Of a stretch of DNA of 64,000 nt, positions 25,724 through 35,100 are shown piece by piece (the stretch's first letter is position 1; the number at the start of each line of letters is the position of its first letter). The DNA is taken from positions 1 to 64,000 of the forward strand of contig JAHBTB010000006.1 of NCBI GenBank assembly GCA_019638795.1, in the 5' to 3' direction. Origin of the DNA: Fimbriimonadaceae bacterium. Its GTDB lineage: Bacteria; Armatimonadota; Fimbriimonadia; Fimbriimonadales; Fimbriimonadaceae. The notes under the pieces were generated by a model. That model made no database searches, was not told the origin of the DNA, and saw only the letters and a program-made list of their open reading frames with translations. Both the position numbers and the translations under genes were made by a program.

Positions 25724-27412
25724 ATGCCCCAGACACCCAACACGCTGGGTAAGTACCAAATCATCCGGGAGATCGCCCGCTCGAACGACATCGTCTACGA
25801 GGCCTACGATCCCGTGATGCACCGGCGTGTCGCGGTCAAGGAACTCGACATGCCGGGCGGGGCGACGGCCCAGCAGAAACAAGACCGCATCAAGCGGTTT
25901 TTGCGCGAGGCCCGGGCGGCCGGCTCGCTGGTGCACCCCAACATCGTCACCGTCTACGAGGTGGCCGAAGAGGGCGACCGGCACTTTCTCGCCATGGAGT
26001 TCCTCGACGGGCAGACGCTCCGTCAAGAAATGGAAGCGGCCGGGTTCCTTGACCCGGCCCGGGCGTGTCTGGTCGCCAAGGAGATTCTCGCCGGCTTGGA
26101 GTTCGCCCACAAAAACGGCGTCGTCCACCGGGACATCAAGCCGGAGAACATCCAGATCCTCGAGAACGGTCAGATCAAGCTGACCGATTTCGGTATCGCC
26201 CGGCTCATGTTCGAACCCAACCTGACGATGGACGGCCAGGTCTTCGGCACGCCTAGCTACATGTCCCCCGAGCAGATCAACGGCAAGGAGATCGACGCGC
26301 GGAGCGACGTCTTCAGTGTCGGCGTGATCCTGTACGAGATGATCGCGGGGGTCAAGCCGTTCACCGGCGACAGCGTCATGGGCATCACCTACGCGATCAT
26401 GAACAAGGAGCCCGACCAACCGGCCCAATGCCCCTACGGGCTCTGGCAGGTCGTCAACCGGGCGCTTGACAAGAGCCCGGTGATGCGCTATGCGTCGGCC
26501 CAGGCCATGATCGACGCCCTGGCTTCGGCGGAGAAAGGACTCGCCCCTGGCGCGGTGATCGACCCCTTCTCCACCACGCAGTCGGCCCAGCCGATGCCCT
26601 ATGCGCAACCGAGCGGTGGCCCGGCGAACCCCTTTGCCCCGCCGGTCCAGACCGCGCCATTGAGCCAGCCCGCCCCCTATTCGACGGCTCCATACGGACA
26701 ACCGGTCCCGTATATCCAAACCCCCTACGGTGCGCCGGCCTATCCCCAGCCGCAGCCCTATGGGACGGCGACTCCTTACGGCTCCCAACAGCCGTACATG
26801 CCGACGGGGGTCAGTCCGGTCCAGCCCGTCCCGGTCTACTATCCTCCGCCCCCGCGCCGCCCCATCATCAGCGCGGAGGCAAAGGCCACGATGGGAAACC
26901 TGCTCAAGTGGACGATCATCGTCGGCCTCATGCTCCTGATCGTGCTGGTCGGTATCAACGCCCTGAGTTCGGCGGTCGCCGACGCGCAGCGTCAGCCCCG
27001 TGTGGCACCCCGGTCGTCAGCCTCGCCGGTGACGGCCCCGGCGGCAAGTCGTGGTCCGACACGGGTCGCTGATGGAGGCCCGGGGCGCCCCGCGATCGAC
27101 GTCCCTGCGACGTTGAGGCAGGCTCAAGAGACAGTGGCCCGGGCGATGAACGAGGACTTCGACAAGCGTCGTGGGGAACTTTGGGAAGAGGCGGCGAGCC
27201 TGTACGCCAAGGCGGCGACCGAGAGCCCCGCCGACGCGGACATGGTCAACCGGACGGCAGTGGAGACCTTTCTGAGCGCGGCCGACTACCTTGCCCAAGG
27301 CGGTGAGCGCACGCGGGCGAGGGAGGCTCTCTACCAAGCCCAGGCCTTCACGCGCGGCATGGACGACGAATACGCCAAGATCCGCGCCGCCCTCGACTCT
27401 CTCGGCGGCTAA
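25724..27412 (+). CDS. membrane serine/threonine protein kinase
   Basis: 562 residues. The N-terminal Hanks-type kinase (about 10-270) has ATP lysine K39 (VAVKEL), HRDIKPEN with D137, DFG with D155 and FGTPSYMSPEQ. A Pro/Tyr/Gln-rich linker of roughly 120 residues follows, then one transmembrane helix (LLKWTIIVGLMLLIVLVGI) and an extracytoplasmic helical tail that looks TPR-like. The glycine-rich loop is unusual: EIARSNDIVYEA in place of GxGxxGxVY, so nucleotide binding may differ. It overlaps the convergent SDR gene by 4 bases. Confidence 0.9.
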   Translation: MPQTPNTLGKYQIIREIARSNDIVYEAYDPVMHRRVAVKELDMPGGATAQQKQDRIKRFLREARAAGSLVHPNIVTVYEVAEEGDRHFLAMEFLDGQTLRQEMEAAGFLDPARACLVAKEILAGLEFAHKNGVVHRDIKPENIQILENGQIKLTDFGIARLMFEPNLTMDGQVFGTPSYMSPEQINGKEIDARSDVFSVGVILYEMIAGVKPFTGDSVMGITYAIMNKEPDQPAQCPYGLWQVVNRALDKSPVMRYASAQAMIDALASAEKGLAPGAVIDPFSTTQSAQPMPYAQPSGGPANPFAPPVQTAPLSQPAPYSTAPYGQPVPYIQTPYGAPAYPQPQPYGTATPYGSQQPYMPTGVSPVQPVPVYYPPPPRRPIISAEAKATMGNLLKWTIIVGLMLLIVLVGINALSSAVADAQRQPRVAPRSSASPVTAPAASRGPTRVADGGPGRPAIDVPATLRQAQETVARAMNEDFDKRRGELWEEAASLYAKAATESPADADMVNRTAVETFLSAADYLAQGGERTRAREALYQAQAFTRGMDDEYAKIRAALDSLGG

Positions 27413-28188
27413 CCGGGGCCCATCGTCAGTCCACCGTCGACAAGAACGCTCGTCCCCGTCACATAGGAGGCTTGCCGACTGGCCAAGAACGCCACCACCG
27501 CCGCGATCTCGTCTGCGTCCGCCAGGCGGCGGACGGGGACCTCTTCGGCCTGGATCCGCAACGCCTCGTCCGGCGTGATGCCGCTCCGTTCCGCGCGCAC
27601 GGAGGCGAGGTGCCGTTGCCGGTCAGTAAGGGTGTGGCCCGGCAGGACCCCATTGACGGTCACGCCGTGAGGGGCCAGGTCGCCCGCTTGGAGCCGGGTC
27701 AAGTTCATAAGCCCGCCGCGCAATGTGGAGCTGATCGGAAGGAGCGGGTTCGGCTGCTTGGCGACGAGGCTGGTGATGTGGACGATCCGTCCCCACTTAC
27801 GCTCGACCATCGCCGGGGAGGCGAGTCGGACCATACGCACGACGTTCAAGAGGGTGCTTTCAAACCCCGCGGTCCACTGCTCGTCGGTCATGTCCTTCCA
27901 GGCTCCCGCCGGGGGCCCGCCGGTGTTGGTGACAAGGATGTCGGCCGGGCCGTAGCTTTCTGCGGTCGCCTCGAACCATCGCTCGATGCCCTGAAGCGTG
28001 CTGACATCGGCCGAGAAGGCCTGAGCGTCACCGCCGATTTCGGCCAGGGCGGGCAAAAAGCGGTCCTCGTCCCGCCCGCAGATGGAGACGCGGCACCCCT
28101 CGGCGGCGAGGAGCTTGGCGCACGCCAAGCCGATCCCCCGCGTGCCTGCCGCGACCATGGCGACCTTGCCCCGCAACCCGAAGTCCAT
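27409..28188 (-). CDS. short-chain dehydrogenase/reductase, FabG-like
   Basis: 259-residue classical SDR. It has the NAD(P) motif AAGTRGIGLACAKLLAAEG, VTNTGGPPAGAWKDM, catalytic Ser in HITSLVAKQPNPLLPISST, then the C-terminal DEIAAVVAFLASRQASYVTG and VDGGL. The usual catalytic YxxxK appears altered: after the Ser the sequence reads STLRGGLMNLTR rather than YxxxKAA, as in the FabG3-type branch lacking the Tyr. Catalysis may therefore be changed. ATG 28188 has TAGAAT ending 5 nt upstream. Confidence 0.83.
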   Translation of the reverse strand: MDFGLRGKVAMVAAGTRGIGLACAKLLAAEGCRVSICGRDEDRFLPALAEIGGDAQAFSADVSTLQGIERWFEATAESYGPADILVTNTGGPPAGAWKDMTDEQWTAGFESTLLNVVRMVRLASPAMVERKWGRIVHITSLVAKQPNPLLPISSTLRGGLMNLTRLQAGDLAPHGVTVNGVLPGHTLTDRQRHLASVRAERSGITPDEALRIQAEEVPVRRLADADEIAAVVAFLASRQASYVTGTSVLVDGGLTMGPG

Positions 28189-28193
28189 GCCTG

Positions 28194-28199
28194 ATTCTA
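28194..28199 (-). promoter_or_regulatory. -10 element (TAGAAT) for the SDR gene
   Basis: TAGAAT on the minus strand ends 5 nt before ATG 28188; an alternative ATG (28203) overlaps it. The spacing suits a leaderless start at 28188. Confidence 0.4.
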
Positions 28200-28229
28200 A
28201 CATGGGCGGTATCCTCGTGGCCCCGTCGA

Positions 28230-28317
28230 GGAGAGATGGCAGAGTGGTCGATTGCGACGGTCTTGAAAACCGTTGGGCGGCAACGTCCCGTGGGTTCGAA
28301 TCCCACTCTCTCCTCCA
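28230..28317 (+). tRNA. tRNA-Ser (anticodon UGA), island attachment site
   Basis: 88-nt class II tRNA: acceptor GGAGAGA/TCTCTCC, anticodon arm CGGTC-TTGAAAA-CCG region with TGA at 34-36, long variable arm, T-arm GTGGG-TTCGAAT-CCCAC, encoded CCA. The discriminator is T where G is usual for serine. Its last 17 bases are repeated at 50995-51011, marking it as the integration target of the island; the gene itself stays intact. Confidence 0.95.
28301..28317 (+). repeat. attL: 3' end of tRNA-Ser
   Basis: 17-bp TCCCACTCTCTCCTCCA, identical to 50995-51011. It covers half of the T-stem, the acceptor strand and CCA, the usual target of tRNA-directed tyrosine integrases. Confidence 0.9.
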
Positions 28318-28527
28318 GCCTTTTTGATTTGGGTCTGAAACAGATTCAATCCCAATCTGCCACGGTCTCTCAGACTCAAAGGCACGCAAGGTTTCAAAGC
28401 ATGAGTGCGGCTTCCAGACCCTCTGCGACCTCTCCGCGCAGACGTAGATTTCTCGCGGCACCCCCCGGTGGGGTCAAAAATTTGAGTCTCCTTTCCCGAT
28501 TTGGGGAGCCCCAATCTTGCGAGAGGC

Positions 28528-28816
28528 TCAGCCGACAAAAAGGTCGTGCAAAGCTGAGAGAGCCATCGCACCGCCAAGCAGAACCATCAAAATGCCGCCT
28601 GCGAATCCGGGGGTGAAAAAGGACTGGAACCCCGCCGACCACGAGGAAAATCCCGAAGATGGCTTGGGCAGTCTTGCCACACCCAAGTGCACATCCTTGA
28701 GTGACATCACCACCAGAATGTGGCGCTTCCGTCTTGTTGGCGCAGCTTACGCAGGTGTACATCCTGCCAAACTTCTCTTGGGATGTCAGTGGCTTCATGC
28801 AGATCGGACAGTTCAT
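28528..28816 (-). pseudogene. zinc-ribbon plus two-TM small membrane protein, frameshifted
   Basis: Minus-strand N-terminus MNCPICMKPLTSQEKFGRMY then TCVSCANK forms a CxxC...CxxC ribbon, followed by a hydrophobic helix (AIFGIFLVVGGVPVL). The frame then shifts at a T5 homopolymer (about 28615-28620). The second hydrophobic helix and end (TPGFAGGILMVLLGGAMALS ... LFVG) lie in another frame, stopping at 28528. Joined, this would be a small protein of about 95 residues. Either recently inactivated or a homopolymer sequencing error. Function unknown. Confidence 0.5.
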
Positions 28817-28837
28817 CAGACCTCCCTGTGCCCTCTT

Positions 28838-29023
28838 TCAACGGCTTCTGCAACTCATATTCAGTTCGTGCGATTTCATGAGGATTTGGTTGCCGTCCCG
28901 ATAGGGGTGGAAAGTGTCGATGTATGACGTTGCATCAACGAAGCCCTGCAAAGTCAAGTCGGAGCCCTTGGGCTCACCGAGCAAATTGCTCCTGTACCAA
29001 AGCCCCCTTTCGAGCCCAATCAT
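28838..29023 (-). CDS. small hypothetical protein
   Basis: 61 residues (MIGLERGLWYRSNLLGEPKG...). No recognisable motif, membrane segment or ribosome site. It fills a gap between two other small minus-strand genes in the decayed left part of the island and may be a fragment. Confidence 0.25.
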   Translation of the reverse strand: MIGLERGLWYRSNLLGEPKGSDLTLQGFVDATSYIDTFHPYRDGNQILMKSHELNMSCRSR

Positions 29024-29041
29024 CTCGGCTGACCCGTCGAC

Positions 29042-29227
29042 CTAGCATTTCAGAACAGTGGCTATTCCCTTGGTCGCACCTGCGGTGGAAACGTAATCGA
29101 AGACGGTCACCGACGCTCGAACAGGCGACTTCTTCCATCCGGAGCACGAGATAATGGCGCAAAGGAGGGTGCAACCAAACAAGACGCTGCCAATCCAGCC
29201 GCTCAGTGGGTTAGCGCTGCTCCGCAT
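29042..29227 (-). CDS. small putative lipoprotein
   Basis: 61 residues: MRSSANPLSGWIGSVLFGCT then LLCAIISCSGW, a hydrophobic signal-like segment with a possible lipobox (AIISC), followed by a short polar tail. No homology recognised. A real small envelope protein or a degraded one. Confidence 0.35.
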   Translation of the reverse strand: MRSSANPLSGWIGSVLFGCTLLCAIISCSGWKKSPVRASVTVFDYVSTAGATKGIATVLKC

Positions 29228-29252
29228 GTAGTTCTCTTACCTACAGCCTTGA

Positions 29253-29552
29253 GTGCAACCCTGTCGCCAATACGTGCCAAAGCGCACTCGGCAGTCGTCC
29301 ATCTCTTTGGAAACGGACATCCTTCTCACGACGATTCGTGACGCAAGGGAGTCGGCTGGTTTGTCTCAGCGAGAAGTAGGCAAGAGTCTCGGTTTCAATC
29401 CCACCGTCTACCACAAGGTGGAGAATGGGTCGAGATTACTTGACGTTGTCGAGTTTGTTGCCCTCGTCCGAGCCATTGGAGTTGACTCCATCGAGTTGAT
29501 GGGGAAGTTCCTGGTCAACCTTCAGCAACCCTGTGTCGAGGATGCTCAGTAA
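29253..29552 (+). CDS. XRE-family helix-turn-helix regulator
   Basis: Up to 99 residues. The HTH core is ILLTTIRDARESAGLSQREV then GKSLGFNPTVYHKVENGSRL, a clear Cro/cI-type fold, followed by EFVALVRAIGVDSIELMGKF. The first 20 residues are not conserved in character, so the true start may be internal. It is one of the few intact-looking genes in the left part of the island and points the other way from its neighbours. Possible island regulator. Confidence 0.7.
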   Translation: MQPCRQYVPKRTRQSSISLETDILLTTIRDARESAGLSQREVGKSLGFNPTVYHKVENGSRLLDVVEFVALVRAIGVDSIELMGKFLVNLQQPCVEDAQ

Positions 29553-29591
29553 CCTTGGCAACTCTGCCCCATCTTCTGTGGCTCATCGGAG

Positions 29592-30214
29592 TTATGTTTG
29601 GCTACATGCGCCACTCGCATTCAGCCCTCGCTCGTAGTACGCATCCAGAACCTCATTGTCTGCCAGGAATTGCTGCGTCCATTGGTGTCTGCATTCCAAG
29701 GCTTCGTGCAATCTAGGGTTCTGAATTGGAGTGAGCGTGCGCCCAACCTTATTCAACCACGAACCCGATACGAGAACAAACACTTGCATCGCATCAGCTC
29801 CTTTGCCACCTTACGCCATGCTACTCGGCGAGCTACCAGCAGCGCGAATGTGCGTTCGACCATTTCGTCCATTTGGGCATAAACCTCGATGTCCCACTTT
29901 TCGCATCTCTCCATGAAGTAGCAGAAGTCGGTGTGACCTTCGAGATTGTGTGACCACCAAACATCATAGAAGTTCTCTCGGGTGAGAATGCACTCGGCGA
30001 CCACTCCTGCAAGGCCAAGTTCCGGCTGCATGTAGTCATCGAAGTGACCGTACGGAGTAAGGTCTTCCAAACGACAAACGCCAAGAGCACTGTCAAATGA
30101 GTCGCCACCGTAGTGTTCCAAGCTGCAGACGGATTCTGAATGGTTCATCAATGCAATTAGGGCGTGTCCTGCCTCGAGCCATGCCGTTCTTGTCGGTTCT
30201 TTGCACGTTGACAT
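29592..30214 (-). pseudogene. M41/M48-like 'AGH' protein, frameshifted, zinc motif lost
   Basis: From ATG 30214, MSTCKEPTRTAWLEAGHALI resembles the (H)EAGHA zinc helix of FtsH-type peptidases, but Leu replaces the first His, so it could not bind zinc normally. It continues LGLAGVVAECILTRENFYDV. The frame ends around 29755. A different frame (29592-29789: VLVSGSWLNKVGRTLTPIQN ...) appears to carry the natural C-terminus, implying one indel. A non-catalytic member of the family or a decaying gene. Confidence 0.4.
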
Positions 30215-30359
30215 GTCGTGAAACGGCTTCTTGTTGCGGCGCTTAGATCGTCTACTCCAGTTTCGATTCCTGGCGCTGGTGCTCGACCCTCTCCTCGCGG
30301 GCACCCACAACGGAATTAGCCTGGGGACACCTGCAGTTTTCGAAGAAGATTTGCTTTGA

Positions 30360-30605
30360 CGACATCAGGACGATTGCCAATCCCTTCATTGCTCGTCGCT
30401 CGACGAGATGGAAGGAGAAGCTCTGGCGAGGTGGTCTCTGGCTCAGCTTCCTGAACTCGATGCTGCGGTCATTGAACTCGTCAGGTTGCTGCAGTTGAGC
30501 TATCAAGACGCTGCAAATATCCTCGACATATCCGTTGACCGTGCTCAGTCGCGTCTTCGAGCCGCTTCCAATAAGCTCGCCAATTTGTTTGCTGATTTTA
30601 GGTGA
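30360..30605 (+). pseudogene. orphan sigma-70 region 4 fragment
   Basis: The open stretch from 30360 contains LAQLPELDAAVIELVRLLQL then SYQDAANILDISVDRAQSRL, a typical sigma region 4 helix-turn-helix of ECF-type factors. Region 2 is not found upstream because a stop precedes it at 30357. Either the 3' remnant of an ECF sigma gene or a short region-4-only DNA-binding protein starting at ATG 30408 (65 residues). Confidence 0.45.
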
Positions 30606-30957
30606 CCTCAATAGAAGGGCTGTGTTCGCAGGTTCCTCTCTGGGAATTGCCGAAGAAGAGGCGGGTCAGCGTAGCCGCACAATGCTTTCCTGCCCCACAG
30701 TTAACATCTCCCAGTTCCGCTGCGAGAGAAGCTGCCTCTTCCCAATGTCGCTCCACGGCTGTCGTGAATCGCTTCGTAGGGAGGTCATTCATGTACTGCG
30801 CCATCTCAATTGATGCATCACAAGACGACTTGAGCACGGGCAACTCATCGAGCACAATTGCCTTCGAGCCAGATACAAACTGTATCCTTGTGGTTTGGCG
30901 CGTGCGCTGCTCTCTCTCCCAGAGCCCCGATAGTGATGTTGGAAGTGGCGAATTCAC
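30598..30957 (-). CDS. hypothetical protein
   Basis: 119 residues, acidic and helical in composition (KAIVLDELPVLKSSCDASIE, VERHWEEAASLAAELGDVNC). No family recognised. Its 3' end overlaps the sigma fragment on the other strand by 8 bases. No clear ribosome site. Coding status uncertain. Confidence 0.35.
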   Translation of the reverse strand: MNSPLPTSLSGLWEREQRTRQTTRIQFVSGSKAIVLDELPVLKSSCDASIEMAQYMNDLPTKRFTTAVERHWEEAASLAAELGDVNCGAGKHCAATLTRLFFGNSQRGTCEHSPSIEVT

Positions 30958-31116
30958 GGATATTGAGAGGAACTATCCCCTTAAGGGGCTGTATTCATGA
31001 CCGCCAAGTGAGACTGCAAGCACATGCGTTGAAAAGTCTTCTGCAATTCTTCTCACGCTGCCGTGCCCACTGCCGATGTGCCCTTGTCTGCACATCCATT
31101 CGGAAAGCTCGTTCCT

Positions 31117-31266
31117 TTAGATGATGAGCCTCTCGTCCTCGTTGAAGTGAACTCCGTAGAGCAGATGCTGTAGGAACTCCCACCGCCCCGGCTTCGAATC
31201 GAGAGCCGGATTGAGTCTCAAGATCTCATCACGGAACCATTGCGAGCAATACCGGATGACGCTCAT
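31117..31266 (-). CDS. short hypothetical ORF
   Basis: 49 residues, MSVIRYCSQWFRDEILRLNP then ALDSKPGRWEFLQHLLYGVH and NEDERLII. It reads like a compact, charged helical protein or a fragment of a longer one. It lies between the AAA pseudogene and the hypothetical gene at 30.6-31.0 kb. No function assigned. Confidence 0.3.
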   Translation of the reverse strand: MSVIRYCSQWFRDEILRLNPALDSKPGRWEFLQHLLYGVHFNEDERLII

Positions 31267-31348
31267 GACTGTGACTCTCCATCTGCTGAGCGGTCTCGAT
31301 TGCGGCGCTCCATGAACCTGTTCAGGTCTCAGAAGTAGGTTGCCCTGC

Positions 31349-32110
31349 TCAGGTTAGCTTCGCATACTCCTCAAGCCTCTTTTCGGTTGGAGTGTCGAGC
31401 GTCTTCAAATCGACGAGCAGCCGAGTGGTGTTGTCGATGCCCAGCGTATCGAGGACGGTGCGCTACCAGTCCAGATTGCCTTACCTCAACTGCGACGCCG
31501 TGATGTAAAGTCGGGCGCTGACTGTGCCGACATATGGGAGCCATTTCCAAACGAAGTCAAGAACCTCTCGGTCGTCGAACCAGGTCTCGACGTAATTGTG
31601 GATGTCTTCCGGGCTCGGTGCAAGTGGATGAGAAGTCCCCCGTCTTCGATTGCGGCGACATTGCGATTCAGGGTGCGCCAGTCGTTGGCAATAATGACGA
31701 AGCGGCTCTTAGTCTCGAACTCAACCGGGACGCCTTCATCGCCAAGGTCACTATGCCTTGTCCGTCAGGACACCGTTTTCACAGGTACCGTCTGGCACGC
31801 TTGCTTGAGCAGTCTCATGAAGGCACGGTCGCCGTACAGGGAGTCCACATCGTCCAGCACAAAGAGTTCGTCCTGGTGCTGGTACAGCAGCTTGTAGAAC
31901 TCAAACGCAGAGAGGTTACCGTCAATGTGCTTACCGGAGCCACTAGTTGCCGCCTTGACAATGGAGGTTTTGGCAATTCCGGGCTCGCGAACAAGAATGA
32001 TGTTGTTTTGCGATTGAGGCAAAGTGCATCACAAGTTTCAAGCAGCCCTCGATGGCTGGTTGGATGACCTCGAAGCAATCATCAGTTTTGATTAGTCAGA
32101 GGCTCCCATA
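31349..32110 (-). pseudogene. AAA+ ATPase, heavily degraded
   Basis: Coding blocks in different frames on the minus strand add up to one ATPase. An N-terminal block DDCFEVIQPAIEGCLKLVMH comes first, then Walker A-like REPGIAKTS and Walker B LFVLDDVDSL (frame 31765-32022), then FVIIANDWRTLNRNVAAIED, then PEDIHNYVETWFDDREVLDF and finally TVLDTLGIDNTTRLLVDLKT. At least three frameshifts, plus TAA and TAG in the last block. It follows hsdR and is clearly dead. It may once have been a mobile-element or phage-type ATPase. Confidence 0.65.
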
Positions 32111-32127
32111 TTCAGGCAAGCGCTATT

Positions 32128-35100
32128 TCAGCGCCCGTCCTTGTACGTCGATTTGAAGTTCGTGTCCGACAGCCACTTCTTGAAGGCGGGATTATCCGAG
32201 AATTGTTTGAACAACTCCGTGTGGTCGGTGAGTAGCTCGACGAGAACCCGCTGCAGAGCCTTGTCATGCTCAATGCGAGCGTTCTGCTTGTCGGAATTGG
32301 CGATGGCGTTCTGGTACGCCTTGTCCGCCGCCACTTTCGCAGGAATCTCCTGAGTGATGACCTCTTTTATCTTGTCCCCGTCCTTCCACTCAATATTGCC
32401 GAACTGGTCATTGAACGACTTGAGGATGTTGCTCAGCCGGTCAAGCTCGGGCTCGGGAGGATGCCCTCCGCCAGCAGTCGGAACTGGTTCAATCTCGGAA
32501 TCCTCGTCCGTAAGTGAAATTGAGAGAGCCGACCGAACCTCGACCCGGTAACTGTCCATGTCGATGGACTCCAGGATTCCTTTGGACAAGTCCTCCTCTT
32601 TAGGGGCTGGAAGTTTGGGAATGAGGAAATTTAGGAAGATGGACAGTCGCTCCCATGAAGCGATGCTGTAGCTGAGCACAGAAGCAAGGAATCCGTATAT
32701 CCGCACGAATGCCTTGGCTTTGCCTTTGAACTCAACCTGACCATCCTCGTCGAGAGACGCCAGGTACGTTGCAACGCAGCCATCGAGAATCGGGTCAAGC
32801 GTGTCTCGGTCAGCACCAGCCAGATAAAGCTCGACAAGCTGCCGAATATTTGAGTCGCTGTAAACCTGAGCGGCATCGAGGTCAGCTTTGAGGTCATGCA
32901 GCTTGTTCGGGTCAGTCTCCCGAGCCAGAACGGTCGTGCGGTAGTAATCGTCAAACGCCATCTGAATGATGTCGATGTCGTTCACGAAATCCAGAACGAA
33001 CGTGTCGTGCTTCTTAGGGTGCGCACGGTTGAGCCGTGAAAGGGTCTGCACAGCCTTAATTCCCGAGAGCGGCTTGTCCACGTACATTGTGTGGAGAAGA
33101 GGCTCGTCGTAGCCAGTCTGGAACTTGTCGGCGCAGATGAGGAAACGGTATGGGTCATCTTGAATCATCTCGGCAATCTTGTTGCTTGCAAAGCCGTTCA
33201 ATGACGCCTCAGTCACTTTCTGTCCGCCGTATTCGTGCTCGCCAGAGAATGCAACGATTGCTTTGTACGGGCTCTTCCGATCCTTCAGGTAGTCCTGAAA
33301 AGCGTGGAAGTAGTCGATGGTTCGTTTGATGCTTCCAGTGATGACCATTGCCCTCGCCTGACCGCCGATTTTCTGCTTGGCAATCACATGGTCGTGGAAG
33401 TGGTCAACCATGATTTCGCTCTTCTCCCGAATGGCGTGGGTATGTGACTCGACGTACTTGCGGAGCTTCCGCTGAGCCTTCTTCGAGTCGAATTCGGGGT
33501 CATCCTCGACCGTCTTGATAAGATTGTAATAGCTGTTGACCGGCGTGTAGCTCTTTAGAACGTCCAAGATGAAACCCTCCTGAATTGCCTGCTTCATCGT
33601 GTAGCTATGGAACGGGCGATGCTTGACCACATCTCCCTCGGGATAGGGCTCGCCAAAGACCTCCAGCGTTTTGTTCTTGGGAGTCGCTGTGAAGGCAAAG
33701 TAGGAAGCATTCGGCAGCATCTTCCGGGCTGCCATGATGCGGTTAATCTGGTCTTCGGTGTCTTCATCCTCATCTGCAGCGGTGCCCGAGAGAGCAATGT
33801 TCATCTTGGCTGCGGTCTGACCACCTTGGCCGGAATGAGCCTCATCGATGAGGATGGCGTAGCTTCGCCCCTTGTGCTCACTTCCAATTTTGTCTAGGAC
33901 GAACGGGAATGTCTGGACGGTTGTGATGATGATTTTCTTGCCGTCTTTCAAGTAGTCGGTCAACTGGTGCGTTTTCGACTTGGAATCTCCTTCTTTGACG
34001 GCTCCGACAGTGCTTCCGACTTGTGCAAACTGCTTTACCGTGTCCCGAATCTGCTTGTCAAGAATTCTCCTATCCGTGACGATGACGACCGAATCGAAAA
34101 CGGAGACGGAGTCCTTCTCCAGACCCACAAGTTGGTGGGCGAGCCAGGCAATCGAGTTTGACTTACCGCTGCCTGCTGAGTGCTGAATCAGGTAGCGCTT
34201 GCCCAAGCCGTGAGTTCGAGTGTCCGCCAAAAGCTTCCGCACGACATCCCGCTGATGGAACCTTGGGAAGATGAGGAGGCGCTTGACTTTGCCTGTCTTG
34301 GGATCCTTCTCCTCGACTCGTTCAGCATAGTTTTCGATGATGTCGGTGAGACCCTCTTTGGTGAGAATCTCCTTCCATAGATAATCCGTTTTGAGCCCAT
34401 TCGGGTTCGTGGGGTTGCCAGCGCCGTTGTTCCAACCTTTGTTGAAGGGCAGGAACCAGGACGCCTTGTCCCGGAGGTGGGTGCAGAAGCGAACCTCGGC
34501 GTCATCGACAGCGAAGTGAACCAGGCACCGGGCGAACTGAAAGAGCAGTTCACGACTGTCCCTGTCTCTCTTGTACTGCTGAACGGCGTCCTCGACGGTC
34601 TGCTTGGTCAGGCTGTTCTTCAGTTCAAAGGTGGCAATCGGCAGCCCATTGATGAACAGGCAGAGGTCGAGGGCAAGCTGGGTTTCATCCTTGCTGTAGC
34701 ACAGTTGTCGGGTAATGCTAAAGATGTTGGCGTCCCAGCGTTCCCTCGCCTTCTGGTTGCCAGGAGAGGGCGTCCCGTAGAAAAGCTCGACGTGCGCCGC
34801 CTGGTGGGAGACACCCTTGCGAAGCACATCGACGATGCCACGCTTGGCGATTTCGCCTTGGAGCCGGGTCAAAAACTGGGTGCGCTTTATTCCATCCGTG
34901 CCAAGGTCAAGCTGAGAAAAAACCTTCGGTTGAGTCTGTGAGATGAACTTGAGGAGGTAGGTGAGGTCAACGCCATATTCCCTGCTGTAGTCTTGGGAGC
35001 GTCCGAGAACGTAGCCAGCGCCGCCGTAACCCGGCGGGTTCTTGGCAATGCCTGGAGCGACCGGTTTGAGAATCTGCTCGTTGGTCAGACCCGTGAGGCT

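Noticed and set aside
30995-31183. 62-codon minus-strand ORF
   Set aside because: Arg-rich, no start signal, overlaps the better short ORF at 31117-31266 in another frame; no support.
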